64,000 bases of DNA from Sporobolomyces roseus (lineage: Eukaryota; Basidiomycota; Microbotryomycetes; Sporidiobolales; Sporidiobolaceae), in assembly GCA_016617785.1 (NCBI GenBank), contig JADILM010000004.1, forward strand, positions 434,001 to 498,000. Reading direction: 5' to 3'. The position numbers and the translations under genes are program-made. The notes beneath the pieces were generated by a model, which worked only from the letters and a program-made list of their open reading frames with translations, was not told where the DNA came from and did no database searches. Of the stretch, positions 10,070 to 21,844 are shown in pieces; positions within the stretch are counted from its first letter, which is position 1, and every line of letters starts with the position of its first letter.

Positions 10070-13063
10070 CTATCTCCATCGATTGAACCAATTCCAAGGT
10101 TTCCAACTTGCCCCTGCTGGAGATCCAGCACTCCCATTTCCAATGATATTCATCGGATTCGAAGCGGTGCTCCGAATCCACCACATAATGCCTACTGCGA
10201 GAGCTCCTATTGTTGCTGTACTGTAGAGGGCGAGACCTAGTGGATTCGAGGAAGAGAGTCCGAGAATCGTGGAGGAAGCTCGTGATGGTGCGTAAGGAAT
10301 CGAAGATTGTCTGTAGATCTCGCTCTTCCCGGATCAGCTGAGAACCTCGAGCTGGTTATCGGGTACAGTGAACTTACGGATGAATAGCTATCCGAACGAT
10401 AGTGTGGAATAAATCTGCTAGTTCTCCTCGCTTAACACTGACTGAAACGGGAACTCGAATCTGAAGTTTCCGACAATACGTATCTGGTTGAACCTCGTGG
10501 CGCTGTCAAACAACTCAACACCATCAATCTCGAGTCTTTGCGGCCGCGGCCGAGAGTGAGAGAAGGAATTCGACTGACTTGTTGTGCGAGATCGAGATCA
10601 GATTTGGTAGCAACGAAGAGTGAAGGAATGTCGTCGAGTTTGTATTGTTGCTGCATGGCTCGGACACCTAAGATCAGCTTCAGCAGCGCGTCGACGGAAG
10701 ACGAGAGACATACACGTAGATTCGAGATGTAGCTGAAACTGTTCGTATCGCTCGAATCGTAAACAAAGATCAAAACGTCCGCCAATTCCAACTTCTTCTT
10801 GTTCCTCAAGACTTCCGATTCGTAAGTCGATCCAAACTCTTGTAGCTGCGAGTCCGTTCGTCGCTACGTTAGCATGGTCAACGATCAGCTGAGAGTAGAC
10901 GCGAACTCACGACTAAATACCTTTCCCCTCCTCCCTCCTCCACGCAATTCACCACACTCTTCCCCTTCCCTCTCATATCCATTCCCTTTCCCTTTCCCAC
11001 ACCACTCGCTTTCCCTCCACCGCCGATCCTGACCCTCCCCTCCGCCTCATACTCCCCAAATCCCTTTCCAATAAAAGCTCTCAACAGACTCGTCTTCCCA
11101 CTTCCACTAGCACCCAACACGTACCCAAGGAAACAATTCCTCTCGCTCCCTCCACCAGCTCCAGCTGATTTCCCCTTCTTAATTGGCCGGATCGGTTTGA
11201 ATCGACCGGGTTTTCGACGGGGTGCGGTTATTTGGAGAGCTGAAGTCGTGGGGAGGAGTTTGGAGGAGAGTGAGGAAGAGGAAGAAGAGGAAGAGAAAGG
11301 GAAGGAGGAGGTAGAGGCGGAGGAAGAGGCGATCGGAGGAGTGGTTGAAGGGTAGGAGGAGAGGGAGAGCGAAGAATGCGGGTATCCAAGATAGGCGAGG
11401 TAAGATAACGTCAAAGTTGGATTCAGGAGTGTAGTCATCCTGTGAAAGCTAGCTTGAATCTCATTTATCACAGAGATGGATAAGGAGGACTCAGTGAACT
11501 CACGACCATTGAGCTAACCAACCCTGTAACGTAACTTCACCTTTCGCAGTAGTGACCGTACAACCCTCTTCTTCCTCCCCCCCTTCCTCGACCCAAGGGT
11601 TACCCGGAGAAGTCTCGAACAAGTTCGCAAGTTCCGTTTGATTCAAAGCACCATCCCTATCTTGATCGTAAGATTCAAACAAGTCCGTAAAGAATTGATA
11701 TCCCTTCGGACTCAGTTCAGAGGTACAATCAGATGGGATATCGAATCTAGCTCCCTCACTTCTCCATCAGCACTCATCGAAACGAACGAGAGATCAAGGA
11801 ATGGTGCTGACCTGGGACGTAAGAATTCTTCCCTCAACATTAAATCCTCGCCATACCCAAAACACCTCAGTGCTTTCCAAGTAGTTTCCAATCTCCCTTT
11901 CTGTACAAAAAAAGTATGTAACCCTAACCAACCCTCCTCATTAATACCCACTTCCCCTTCTTCGCCACCAATCACTTGCAACCCTTCTCCATTCGTCCAT
12001 TCCTCGACGACCTGTCTCACCCCTTCCAGTTCCCTCGTTTGTAAAGGTGCGTCGAAAACGAGAGTTTGAAAATCGTTTAGTTCTTCAGAGGAGAGTAAAC
12101 CATCTTTGTCGGTATCGATCAAGCGGAAGATTCGCGAGAGTGCGGAAACACACGAGGGCTTGAGAGAATGCGAACGTGTGTCGTAGAGAGGGGCGGTTGG
12201 GTGGAGGACGGCGTTTTGGGCGAAAAAGAATACTTCGGAAATGTTTAGCGGTAGGAGAGCGGAACACTCGACGCAGGTCTACAGGCATTGGTACGATTGG
12301 GTTTAGTTGAGGAGTCGTAAACCTGGAGGAGCGGGGGGAAAAGCTTACCTCGACTTCTTTGTATTCTTGCATTATCGGTACGATCTCTGTGAGTGAACTC
12401 GCTCTCCTCAGGTCAAACATCAGACAGCTGAAATATCAGGGACCTGACTCACCATCCTCCAATGCCTGATTCGTCACTACTCCATCCCTCAAATCAATCT
12501 TGTTCCCAATCAGAATAACCGGTACGTTGACTCCCAAACTCCTGATAGTCGGTAACCAATAAGTAGGGACTCGATCGAATGTCGTTGGATTATCTATCGC
12601 GTCTGTTCGTCATTCGCTCCTCAAACATCAGCCTGACGAAAGCAAGAGAGTTGCGAAGAGGAAAGGGGACGAACAAACTATCGCTACTACATGTGCTTTC
12701 CTTATTTCGTTCACTAAATGATTCCGATCTTGAGGTCTCGCTGTACACTCCCAACACTATCAGCTCGGCAAAGAGAGAGAGAGCTGAGAGAGAGGGGAAG
12801 ATTGTTACGAGAAGTATCAATGATTAAAGTCGTTACATCATGACCTGGCGTAACCGAGGGAGGAATAGTGACTTCAGGTAATACAGTTCTCGGTGCTAAT
12901 CTAACGAATGATTCCCTAGTTGAGGAGAGAGAGGGAGAAGAGGTCAGCCGAAGAGTGGAGTAAGCGATAAAGGAGAAGAGGAGACGTACTTGATTAGACT
13001 AGAGATGATGGTTGATTTACCTACTCCTTCATCCCCTACTAAACACACTCTAACGTCTCTCAT
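10070..13063 (-). CDS. GEM1: Mitochondrial Rho GTPase (Miro/Gem1)
   Basis: Outer-mitochondrial-membrane GTPase that controls mitochondrial distribution and ER contact sites. Order seen: the first GTPase starts MRDVRVCLVGDEGVGKSTII (P-loop), followed by TPGHDVTTLIIDTS and GNKIDL. Two EF hands follow (DTDKDGLLSSEEL and DQDRDGALNQTEL). The second GTPase has the P-loop GASGSGKTSLLRAF and ATKSDLDLA. A single C-terminal membrane anchor (ALYSTATIGALAVGIMWWI) precedes a short Trp-rich tail. This is the complete tail-anchored Miro architecture. Odd features are a run of serines between the second EF hand and GTPase 2 (near 11230-11350) and a Gly/Lys-rich insertion just after the second P-loop. The start at 13063 is 105 bases from the divergent gene at 13169. 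Confidence 0.95.
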
Positions 13064-13168
13064 TAGTCTATAATCGTGATTCGATGTTGTTGGTCTTTGA
13101 TCAAACAAATCTTTCCATCAAATTTTCGTCTCCTTCCCTTCACTCTCAACCTCTAGAATTCGACTAGT
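13064..13168. promoter_or_regulatory. Compact bidirectional promoter (Miro / UPF0390-like)
   Basis: Only 105 bases separate the two divergent start codons, so both transcripts must be driven from this stretch or from within the neighbouring genes. The sequence contains CAAACAAATC and a pyrimidine tract (CGTCTCCTTCCCTTCACTCTC). No clear TATA element. Confidence 0.35.
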
Positions 13169-13628
13169 ATGCCTCAAGGAAGTAAGATCAAACCTCCTTC
13201 AACTGGCAAAGTAAAGTCTTCTACTCAAAAGAAACAATCTCTCAAGGATCCTAAAAAAGGTGGTATGCTTCAACTCCTCTCTCACTCTCTCTCTCTCTCC
13301 ACTGTAAACCCAACGTTGATCACTGTTCGAGCATTTTCATGAATAGCTCGTAACTGTCCACCCAAGAAGGCTCCTTTAGTCAATAAAGAAATCGTCGCTC
13401 GAGTAAGTCCTCCTTCCTTTCCTTCCCTTTCCTCCCACCCTCCAAACCTCTGCTCTTCTCGCTGACTCTAGCTCGAGAGAGTGTTGGTTGTAGAAAATCT
13501 CGTCATCCCATGCATCAAATATTGAGAAAGGAATTGCTGCACAAGCGTTGGCGAGGGGTAAATTGAGTATCATGAAACCCGTTGCCGAAAAAGAGAAGAA
13601 AGCAATGGAGGAAGCTGGCAAGAAATAA
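13169..13628 (+). CDS. Small basic UPF0390 (DUF2462)-like protein
   Basis: Three exons encode a protein of about 93 residues beginning MPQGSKIKPPSTGKVKSSTQ and ending KEKKAMEEAGKK. The MPQG start, the Lys-rich N-terminal third and the C-terminal Lys/Glu helix match the small UPF0390/DUF2462 family of eukaryotic proteins, some of which are linked to the nucleolus. Introns (GGTG|GTATGC to AG|CTCG, and CGA|GTAAGT to TAG|AAAATC) keep frame. The role in the cell is unknown; a nucleolar or ribosome-biogenesis role is inference from composition. Confidence 0.75.
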
Positions 13629-14194
13629 GAAGGAGAGGACCGAAGGAGAGGACCGGAGGAGATGATGGGAGGAGAAGGAAGAGAGGATTCGAGGAGACGG
13701 AGGAAAGGGGAGAATAGAGGGTGTACGATCTAAGTTCATGTTGTAACGATTAGGAGGAATAGACGGATAGCTGCTATGTATGAGTGAACAGGGAGACGAC
13801 GGCAGTGAGAGCGAAGATGGACTGGAGGGAAGTGATTGTGAAAAGCAACGAAGAATGAAAAACGACTTGTTGACTTCCGCTTGATCGTCTGGCTTTCCGC
13901 TTCTTCGATTCATCAGGATCAGTACAATCGACGACGTCAGTAAGGACCTTGCTAGCTTGCATTCTGTTCCTGAAGAGAGGAGTCAAGTCGATTCTTGCGA
14001 AAAAGACTTGATTCGACTCTCTCCTTCGCTCTTCTCACATCGCTCACATCACTCCACCTCGCCAATGCCCTACTTTGACTAGCTCAAATCTCAAACGCCA
14101 CACCTCGAATCCTCGCACTCTCTCGCTCGCTCCTCTTCCTCGTCTTTCCTCATCTTTCACCGCCTCCCTCTCCCTCTCTCTCAGACTCGATCGA
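13629..14194. other. Intergenic region with short upstream ORF
   Basis: It holds the 3' flank of the UPF0390-like gene and the 5' leader of the palmitoyltransferase gene. At 14065-14082 an ATG followed by four codons and a TAG (MPYFD) precedes the main start. It could act as a regulatory upstream ORF if the transcript starts before it. No other gene is recognisable. Confidence 0.35.
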
Positions 14195-16119
14195 ATGCTA
14201 CCCCGTCCTCGCCCACCTATCGCAGCCCCTTTGCTCTCGTTCCCACCCTCCCCTCCCTCCTTACCAGCAATCGATCATTCCCCCTCCTCTTCCCAATCCT
14301 CTCGCTCCTTACTCTCCACCACAGGACACCACAGAACAACACGAACAATCCACGTACACTCAAAATGCTATAAGATCCTAGCTTTGACTCCGTTAGGGTT
14401 CATTTACGCTCTCTTACTCTTCTCATTCTATTCGGTCGCTTACTCTTTATGTTTCGTACGCTTCCCCCCCCTTCCCTCCTTCTTGACTCAAGCTGATGAA
14501 TTCAGATGGGCAAGTAGAACTATTTGATCTTGCAAAGAGGAGAACGAGTGAGAGGGTTAGTGTTTTTGGGAGGGTATGGATGGTCATCATTTGGATGTGG
14601 GGGAAGTTTGTGGATGTGTTATTGGAGGAACGAGAGGAATTACGTACCGAGTCTGTCGAGAGGTACGGCGGGAAGGGAAAGGGATGAAGAAGAGATGATT
14701 GGAGAAGGGTTTGAAGAAGAGGAGAATGAGGAAGAGGGGAGAGAAGGGGATGCTTTATTGAATGGGAGGAGTAGTCATGATACGAGTAGGGAGGAAAGAG
14801 GGAAACGGAAAAGAGGCACTGGAGGAGCGCTGCAGGTCAAGAGTGATGGCACGAAAAGGTTTTGTCGAAAAGTGAGCTCTACTCTCTCTTTCTTCTCACA
14901 GGTTCCTTCGTCTCCCGATCCCAGGCCTTCAGACACCTGGTCGAGCTTTGTACTAACAGCGAGTTGTTGTTGCAGTGCAACGTACTGAAACCTGATCGAG
15001 CGCACCACTGCTCTTCCTGTAACCGATGTGTGTTTAAAATGGATCATCACTGCCCTTGGCTTGGTGGAGGATGTGCCGTACGTCCTCGCTAACTCTCAAC
15101 TCACTGTTCGCAAAGTGTTGAGCGACTTGTGATCGTGCAGGGTTACGCAAACTACAAATTCTTTCTCCAATTCCTGATTTACACCGGTCTCCTCGGACTC
15201 TACATCGCCTTCATCTGTTTCAACTCTCTCATCAACTATACCTCCTCCGAACCAGATGGATTCGAGATGGCTCCTATATCGTGGGCAATCGCTGCTTTGT
15301 TGGGAGTCATCTTTGGGAGTGCAGTTGGTTTGTTCGGGTGTTATCATATGTATTTGGCTGCTAATAATCGGTGAGTCGTCTCTTTCTTCATCTCTCGACT
15401 ATCTTGCCTTGAAGCTGAAGGGGAGAGCGAAACAACAGTACTACTATTGAAGCTATGGAATCACCTACAACGTTTCTCTCAACTCTCCCACCTCCTCATC
15501 TCACGCAAATCCTCGCTTCAAACTCTCCTCCAACCCGAAACAAACCCCCTCCAACCCAATCACAGCTAATACAACAACTAGTCTCGCGATTAACGTCGAA
15601 ACAGAAATTACGCTTGAACAAAGCGAAACGGAAATATAATGTTTACGATTTGGGATGGCGAGGGAACTTGAGAGAGGTGTTTCTAAGTAGAGGGGATGAG
15701 AAGTCGAGACGGAGTATGAGGGAAAGGGAGAGAGGTGAGTGGGAGGATGAAGGGAAGGAGATTGGAAAAGGCAGATGGTGGGAATGGATCGTTCCTTGGG
15801 GTTCACCGTGAGTACTTCTGACATCGTATCGTGCTTAGATCCGCACTGATGCGACAAAGGTGTTCTTTACAGAGCTGGAGATGGATACACTTTCCCGATC
15901 AATCAAGAGAACTTGCGAAAACTGGAGGAGATCTCGAGAGAGGTCTGGGCGGAAGTCGAAGCGGAGGAGAGGGAGAGAGGGGATTTCAGAGATCGAGCAA
16001 ATAGAGGGATCGGGAATGGACAGAGATACGAGAGTGGTCTGACACGGGAAGGAGGATTCTCACTGGAGGGAGATGAGGATAGCGAGGACGAAGACGAGCG
16101 ACCGCTGAGAAGAGCTTGA
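14195..16119 (+). CDS. DHHC palmitoyltransferase
   Basis: Protein S-acyltransferase that attaches palmitate to cytoplasmic Cys residues. The catalytic core reads [19 protein letters not shown] then [12 protein letters not shown] (DHHC Cys nucleophile), followed across an intron by [14 protein letters not shown], the usual entry into membrane span 3, and a fourth span [19 protein letters not shown] TTxE-like element (TTIEAME) follows span 4. The N-terminus starts [14 protein letters not shown], is basic and proline-rich, and has one clear span ([20 protein letters not shown]). Exons between 14480 and 14870 are uncertain: the frame changes from [12 protein letters not shown] to an acidic frame ending TKRFCRK, so an intron is required there. 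The C-terminus is long and acidic ([12 protein letters not shown]). Pfa3/Pfa5-like is possible. Confidence 0.85.
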
Positions 16120-17302
16120 GCTGTCGCGGTGAGTAATACAGACACTTTATGAGACAGCAGATTCTGGTAAAGCGGAAAAGCAGTCTGCTTATTCGCGCAC
16201 CAGATCCTTTCGTACGCTCCTCAATGCCAGATCGGACTCACTCACAATTGGAACCAGCGCAGCGGTACGAGCCCGAACGACCGGAAGCTGTCAGCGGTCT
16301 ACGGAACGAGGGAGCCTTCGTTGTTGCAAATTTCGACTCAGCTTCGTTGAATGTTCGCGTCCGGCGATTCTCCAGAGCCCTGCTAGCTCGAGGACTCCGA
16401 GCCATCGAGACCAGCATCTTCAGGCAGTGCACCTGCAACCTGTGACGGATCAGTCGAAGAACGAAGCTTGCGAAAGAGAAATGACTTTCTTCGCACAAAA
16501 CAAGCAGTTCTTCTTCTTCTTCGTCTCAGATTGCTCTCGCTCCCGCATTCCGACCTATTTTGTAGATGATGCCTACTAATGCCGCAATTGTAACTGATTT
16601 GTTGGGTTCTACGAGCATCTCGAGAAAGCGAAAGAGAAATAAAACAGGAATTTTCCGCAGCGTCGCTCAGGTACAGTTTCTGTCGTAAGGTTGTCGATCT
16701 CTAGCAGAACGTGGAAGGAAGCTTTCCTCGTGGCCGGCATAAAAAAATCGAAAAGTTTCCCTTTGCGGTGGAAAAACATCTCGAACTTGGCTTTGTTCTT
16801 CGACTCTCTTCTCCCATTCGAGCAACGATGGAGTACAGTCCGATATCCTTAACGCAGTCTTCTAGCCGAGCGAGTCGAGCTTCTGGTCCTTTGTCCTTCC
16901 TCTCTTCTTCCTCTTCTTTTCTCCTCCCCTCAAAGCCATCTCTCGCCTCTCCAACTCGCCCTCCCTTAATCAAAGTCAAAGCCAGCCTATCTCGCAAAGT
17001 CGATCCCTCAGGAACTTCTACTCTCTTTCTTCCTTTCTTTTCCGCTTTCGAATCCTTCAACTCTTCAGTTTCGACTTGAACCGCAACAACAACACTACTT
17101 CCTGCACTTGAGCAATACGGTAGATCGCTAAACCAAGAGAAGTAAACATTCCTATTGTTTTCAATCGGTGAGTTTCATTCCTGTCCTGCAAAGAAACTTG
17201 AATCAACCTCCTGGCCTTCTGCCTCTCCCTCTCCCTTACCCTCTTTCTTGAGATCTCGATTGCTGATCCTTTCAACCTCTATCGTCAACCTTCGTCGCTA
17301 TT
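16120..17302. other. Long intergenic region, possible unrecognised minus gene
   Basis: Between two plus-strand genes. On the minus strand a frame from about 17090 down to 16701 reads EELKDSKAEKKGRKRVEVPE, LALTLIKGGRVGEARDGFEG and RLARLEDCVKDIGLYSIVAR. That is charged and helix-like rather than random, but I find no clean start or splice join upstream. It could be the last exon of a small gene divergent from the one at 17303. No family recognised. Confidence 0.3.
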
Positions 17303-19362
17303 ATGGAGCAGATCATCGAAGAACCGCTGTCGCCAGCTGAACCAAGTTTCACTTTAGACGAAGAATCAACCCTCAGAACGTGAGTCTTCCCTCTGTTCTG
17401 CGTGAAATCAATCATGTACTGACTCGGAAATCGTCTATTAGACTCCTCTCAACCGTCAAGATGAGCGACGAATCTTTCGCAGCTATCGACGCTATGCTCA
17501 ACCAAGAAGTTCACCTCGTTTCGACTCTCTCCGAAGAGAACGCACGACTTCGAGCGCTTCTGACTGAACGAGACGTTCCCCTCGTCCCCGTCCCCTCGGC
17601 TTCCCTCGATCAACTCGACCCTGCTGTCCTTCTCGCCGAACTTCAAGCGACGAGACAACGTCAAGACGAGATGGCGAGAGAATTGCGGGAATTGAGGAAC
17701 TCGCAAACATCCGTCGTCTCGGCCGCCAGGGAGGATCAATCGAGTGAAGTCGCACTACTTCGAGCATCTCTCACGAATCTCGCAGAACAACTCGAGTCGG
17801 AGAAGATCAGGGTTAGCGAGATTGAATCGAAGAGGAAGGAGGAAGAGGACAAGGTTGCGATCTTGCGGTCAAAGGTGGAAGACTCTCGACGGGCATTGAT
17901 GAGATTACAAGGGGAATCGACCAAACGACAATCGATCGACGCTTCGAACAATGGCAACTTCTCCTTCCCTCCTCGACGATCCTCCTTCCTCGACCCGAGC
18001 ACTCGTCGTCGCTCCTCTCTCGGTCTCGCATCGATCTCCGGCTCTCCATCACTCGAAGGTCCTTCTGTCGTTGGCCTCGGGCTCGCCGTCGATCCCCCTT
18101 CATCTTCCTCTTCTGCCTCTCACCTCGCTCCCAAATCTTCCTCTGCCACTCCTCTCGCCCGCTTTGCTCATCGTCGCGGCTCAGCCAGTATCTCTCACCT
18201 TCCGGATTCGACACCCGACGACGACCGCACCGCTCGACTTCGTGACCTTCGACTCGGGGTTATCTCGACTAAAATCAGCAGTCGTCGCAACTCTGCCGTC
18301 TCTGGCGTCCCCGAATTCCTCGCTCCCGACGATTTTGTCTTCAACGGTCCTTCAGGTCGACGAATGAGCAGTGTCTCGAGACGTCAACGTAACTCGATTT
18401 GCGAGGAGGAGGAAGATCGCGATTCAAACGGACCTCCCTCTGCTGGACTTCGACTTCTCGGTCGACGAGAATCCGCTGCCGTCTTCGAACAATTCAGTCG
18501 TCGATCGTCATCGAGTGAAGCCACGTTCCAATCTTCTGCCTCGTCGTCGCAATCTCATGGTTACAACAGCAATACTCTCGAGGACCTCAAGCTTCAACTG
18601 GAAGGTCTTAGGATCCAATTGGCTGAATCGGAGGAGGGTCGTAGAGCGAGCGAATTGTGCCTACAAGCGTTGAAGGAGTTCATCTCAAAGTCGGATTCGA
18701 CCTCGGAAGGTCTCTCCCTTCCACCGATGCCCTCAGATCCCACGATGGACGCTGGCGACGACTCAAACACAAGACGATCGAACTCTTCTTCGACCCTACC
18801 TCGCTGGTCTATTCCGCGCCTTTCGATCGGTTCTCGACGAGAATCCTCCCAGTCGAATTCCTCATCTGGATCTCCTCCCAATCAACGACGCACCTCGACT
18901 TCTTCCTCCCTCTCCACCTCGACTCTCGCTCAACTTGATCGAGCGACTCCTTCCCTCCCTTCATTCGGTGGTTTCTCCTTCTCCGCCCTCGTCAGTCGAT
19001 CAAACGCTACTCCCGTTCCTGGCGACGCTTCCCCTACAGCTCCCGCCTGCGCCCTCTTCCCTTCCTCTCCTCAAGACGACTCCGAAACTTTCCCTGTCGA
19101 CCCCTCGCCTCTCATTCCTTCCGATCACGAGCAGGACGATGCGAGATCAACCGCTCCTTCTCTCATCTCTGACCTCTCCTCCGGCGCATCTGTCTCCCCT
19201 TCCTCCTCCCGAGCATCGTCACCTAGCCCCCGCAATAGTGACGTCGGTCTCATCGAAGCGAGCGAGGACGAATTGATCACCGAAGCAGCTCGCATGAGGA
19301 TCTCAGTCGACAAAGCCGCTCCTCTCGTCGATCAATCTATCAACCTCCCTCAAGTCCTCTAA
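17303..19362 (+). CDS. Coiled-coil, serine-rich hypothetical protein
   Basis: Two exons: a short first exon (MEQIIEEPLSPAEPSF, ending LR) joined through GTGAGT to TTAG, then one long exon of about 650 codons. The N-terminal third is heptad-like coiled coil (VSTLSEENARLRALLTERD; ESEKIRVSEIESKRKEEEDK). The middle is Ser/Arg-rich with many RRSS and RRxS sites (RRSSFLDPSTRRRSSLGLAS) that look like basophilic kinase targets. A second short coil (LEDLKLQLEGLRIQLAESEE) precedes a Ser/Pro-rich C-terminus. The layout resembles fungal polarity or cytoskeletal scaffolds, but I recognise no defined domain. The uninterrupted 1.9-kb exon makes the gene itself certain. Confidence 0.8.
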
Positions 19363-21844
19363 GCATGAGATCGAGCTCGCTTTGATATATACCCCCCTCT
19401 CTTTACCTACTCTACTGGTCTCGACACTTCTTTACCCTTATTCCCCTTCTCCCCTCTATCTATCTCTTTCGATCTTTCATTGTCCTTACTTGTAAAACTC
19501 TTCATCTTTACTTTACATAGTCTTTCAACCCTGCAACTCTGTCTTCGTTCAGCATCTCTGAGGTGTCCATTTCCTTGAGACCTTAATTACAAACGAAACG
19601 AAAGATTCTCAAAATCATTTCCTCTCAAGGCTGATTGCGAACGAGAACGGACAATGCGAAAAAGGTATTGCAGCACGAGTAGAGCTAGTAAAGAGCATTC
19701 GTCAATCAGGAATCGGGGGGCAAGTCGAAACTCGCTACATATTACTTCCCGCCTTCGTCCCTTTCATCGGAACCCTTGCGAGCCTCGACGAAAGAAACGA
19801 AAGGTAATCATCACCTGACGAATGCTCCTCCTATAAAGGATATCCCATCCATCTCCGAGAGTAGTCCGAATCGAGTTGGCAACCAAAAAAGTGATTGAGA
19901 ATAAATCGTCCTCCAGTTCAAGGTCGATTAATCCTCCCTTATTCGATTGCTACCGCGAATTGCACTCAAGCGGTGACATCCTCCATAAACGCTGAATTGA
20001 CGGCAAGAGGAACCGACGGATGCCTGACCTCAAAACGCGAACGTTGATAAGAAGTCAGACGCATCCGACTCTCAACTCTTGCTCCATCGAAACAACAAAG
20101 GATTGACCCGCTCCAATCGTGCGTACATCCCATCCTCCAACCCTCAATCCAACAAGTTCCAATGCATACAAATCCTCCTTCGAGAGCCCTCAGAGTAGCT
20201 TTTTTAGGGCTTCACGTCTTAGGGCAGAAGAAATCTCGACCGTGTTGTTGCATCCCCGCTTCCACCTAAGTGAGCTCGGTAGCCGGTTAAACAGGAGGGT
20301 TTGATCCTAGCGAAGAGGAATGTCGGAATCGAGGTAGAGGTTTCAAAATGTTGCTGGTGGTACGCGCTATCGAAAGTTATCGATCTGCCTGGCTAAGGCG
20401 AGCTGTAGATTGGTAGAAGACTCGGACCTTGACCCCGTCGTGGAAGGCTGATCCTATGGTGAATCTGTGTGGTGAACGACGAATCGCGGTCTTCGAAGGT
20501 GGAAATGGGATTTTGAAGTGAGGAGAAGGAAAGAGAGAGAGAGAGAGCTCGAGAGAGAAGCAAAAAAAAATCGACTCTCTCTCTTCAGCCTCTCGATTTA
20601 ACTACAAGAGCAGTCACTACAGCTACTGAGCTCTCTTTATGCACAGCTAACATTGTAGCTCTCTTCAGCGGCTCCGTTCGACAAAGGCAGAAGTGAGGGT
20701 TTTGTTGTTTTTGCTATTTGAATTCCAACGAGACCACTAGACAGGTAACTACAGATCAAAGAGAGGGATCTACGGTGGTTCAGGAACCATACCTCGCCAA
20801 TGTGTTGGGTGGGCTGGGCATTATCCGCCGATGTGGAAGCAGGAAGAGTTGAAAGAGCGCTGTTTTGATCAATTTAGGCGAAACCACAAGTCACTCGGAA
20901 CGTTTGAACAGTAGCCTCGAAACGCTCTTCCAGCTTGCCCTACGTCTCGTGACTCCGTCGCGACCTACGGAAAGGGTGAGTAAGAGACTTATTGACCGAT
21001 GGGCGGAGACTGAGGCGAGTTCGAGTCGAATTTGACGAATTTGAATCTTGCGACGCCGTCCACAGCAAGCCTGGTGCCACGAGGGGATAGGGATAGCTTA
21101 GCCCGGGAGCAGCAGCGTAATCAGATGCTGCGCACCGCGAACGAAGTAATCAGCGAAGCAGTAGGAGACTTAAAGAGCAATCAGCGAAGCGAGAAAACCG
21201 AACATTCGGACGATTTCAGCGAGTATTCAATGTCACGCGCTCCATCACACGCGTATACAAGCTTGAGCTCGCCCAGGATGTTCGACTGGCTCCGTAGGGA
21301 AGTTGCTTGCGGCCTTAGATGATCTATCGCAGTCAAGAGTCAGTTTCAACGGTAAATCGATGGTTGCGATACCGGTAACAACTAGCCAGGAGCGGCGAAT
21401 AGAGTCGCCTTCGGTGAGAATCGTACAACACCGCTCATAGTCAGACTTGAGGGCATCTGTCCCTCGAGAAGTCACTCTGAAAGATTGTGAGGAAAGGCCC
21501 AAGAGTCAGTCGAAGCACGGATGAAGCGTGACGGGAAGACCGCGACGAGCACGTGGAGGCAGGAGCTTGGTCGCGACGTCGCTGGACGCTGTGTCGCTTA
21601 CCTTGAGCGTTGGACTGATCGTTCAGAAGGGGACAACGGGTGACGCACGCGAAATCGCGAATAAATCGAATAAAGAAGCAGCTGAGCGATCACAAAGCCA
21701 AGCAGAGTAGTAGCAGAGTCTTCAGAGAGCATGAACGACGAAAGCAAGATCAGAAGTGAAGTGTAGGAGAACAAGAATCGATATCAAATTCGCGAGAGAC
21801 TTCGCTTCCTCCGTTATCTCCCGTTCGTAGAACTCCTCAGCAAG
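19363..21844. other. 2.5-kb stretch with no recognisable gene
   Basis: This is the largest gap in the window. No frame of useful length has protein-like composition, and I found no tRNA, 5S rRNA or snRNA signature. Visible features are a purine/pyrimidine mirror-like block at about 20520-20590 (runs of GA, an A9 run, then CTCTCTCTC) and a small inverted repeat GGTTCAGGAACC at about 20777. The final part leads into the DHODH gene. It may hold promoter elements, a non-coding RNA or decayed sequence. Confidence 0.45.
20530..20588. repeat. GA-tract / A-run / CT-tract low-complexity block
   Basis: A run of alternating GA, a central CTCGAG, an A9 run, then alternating CT. The GA and CT arms are complementary and could pair as an imperfect hairpin. 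Read directly from the sequence; any function is unknown. Confidence 0.6.

Noticed and set aside
18935..19276. Alternative frame inside the long exon of the coiled-coil gene
   Set aside because: Shadow of the main 650-codon frame; Pro/Leu/Ser-rich reading typical of an out-of-frame translation.
21014..21030. GTTCGAGTC resembling a tRNA B box
   Set aside because: No T-stem pairing around it and no matching A box or acceptor stem.
21032..21322. 96-codon plus frame in the large gap
   Set aside because: Composition is not protein-like, there are no flanking splice signals and no recognisable motif.
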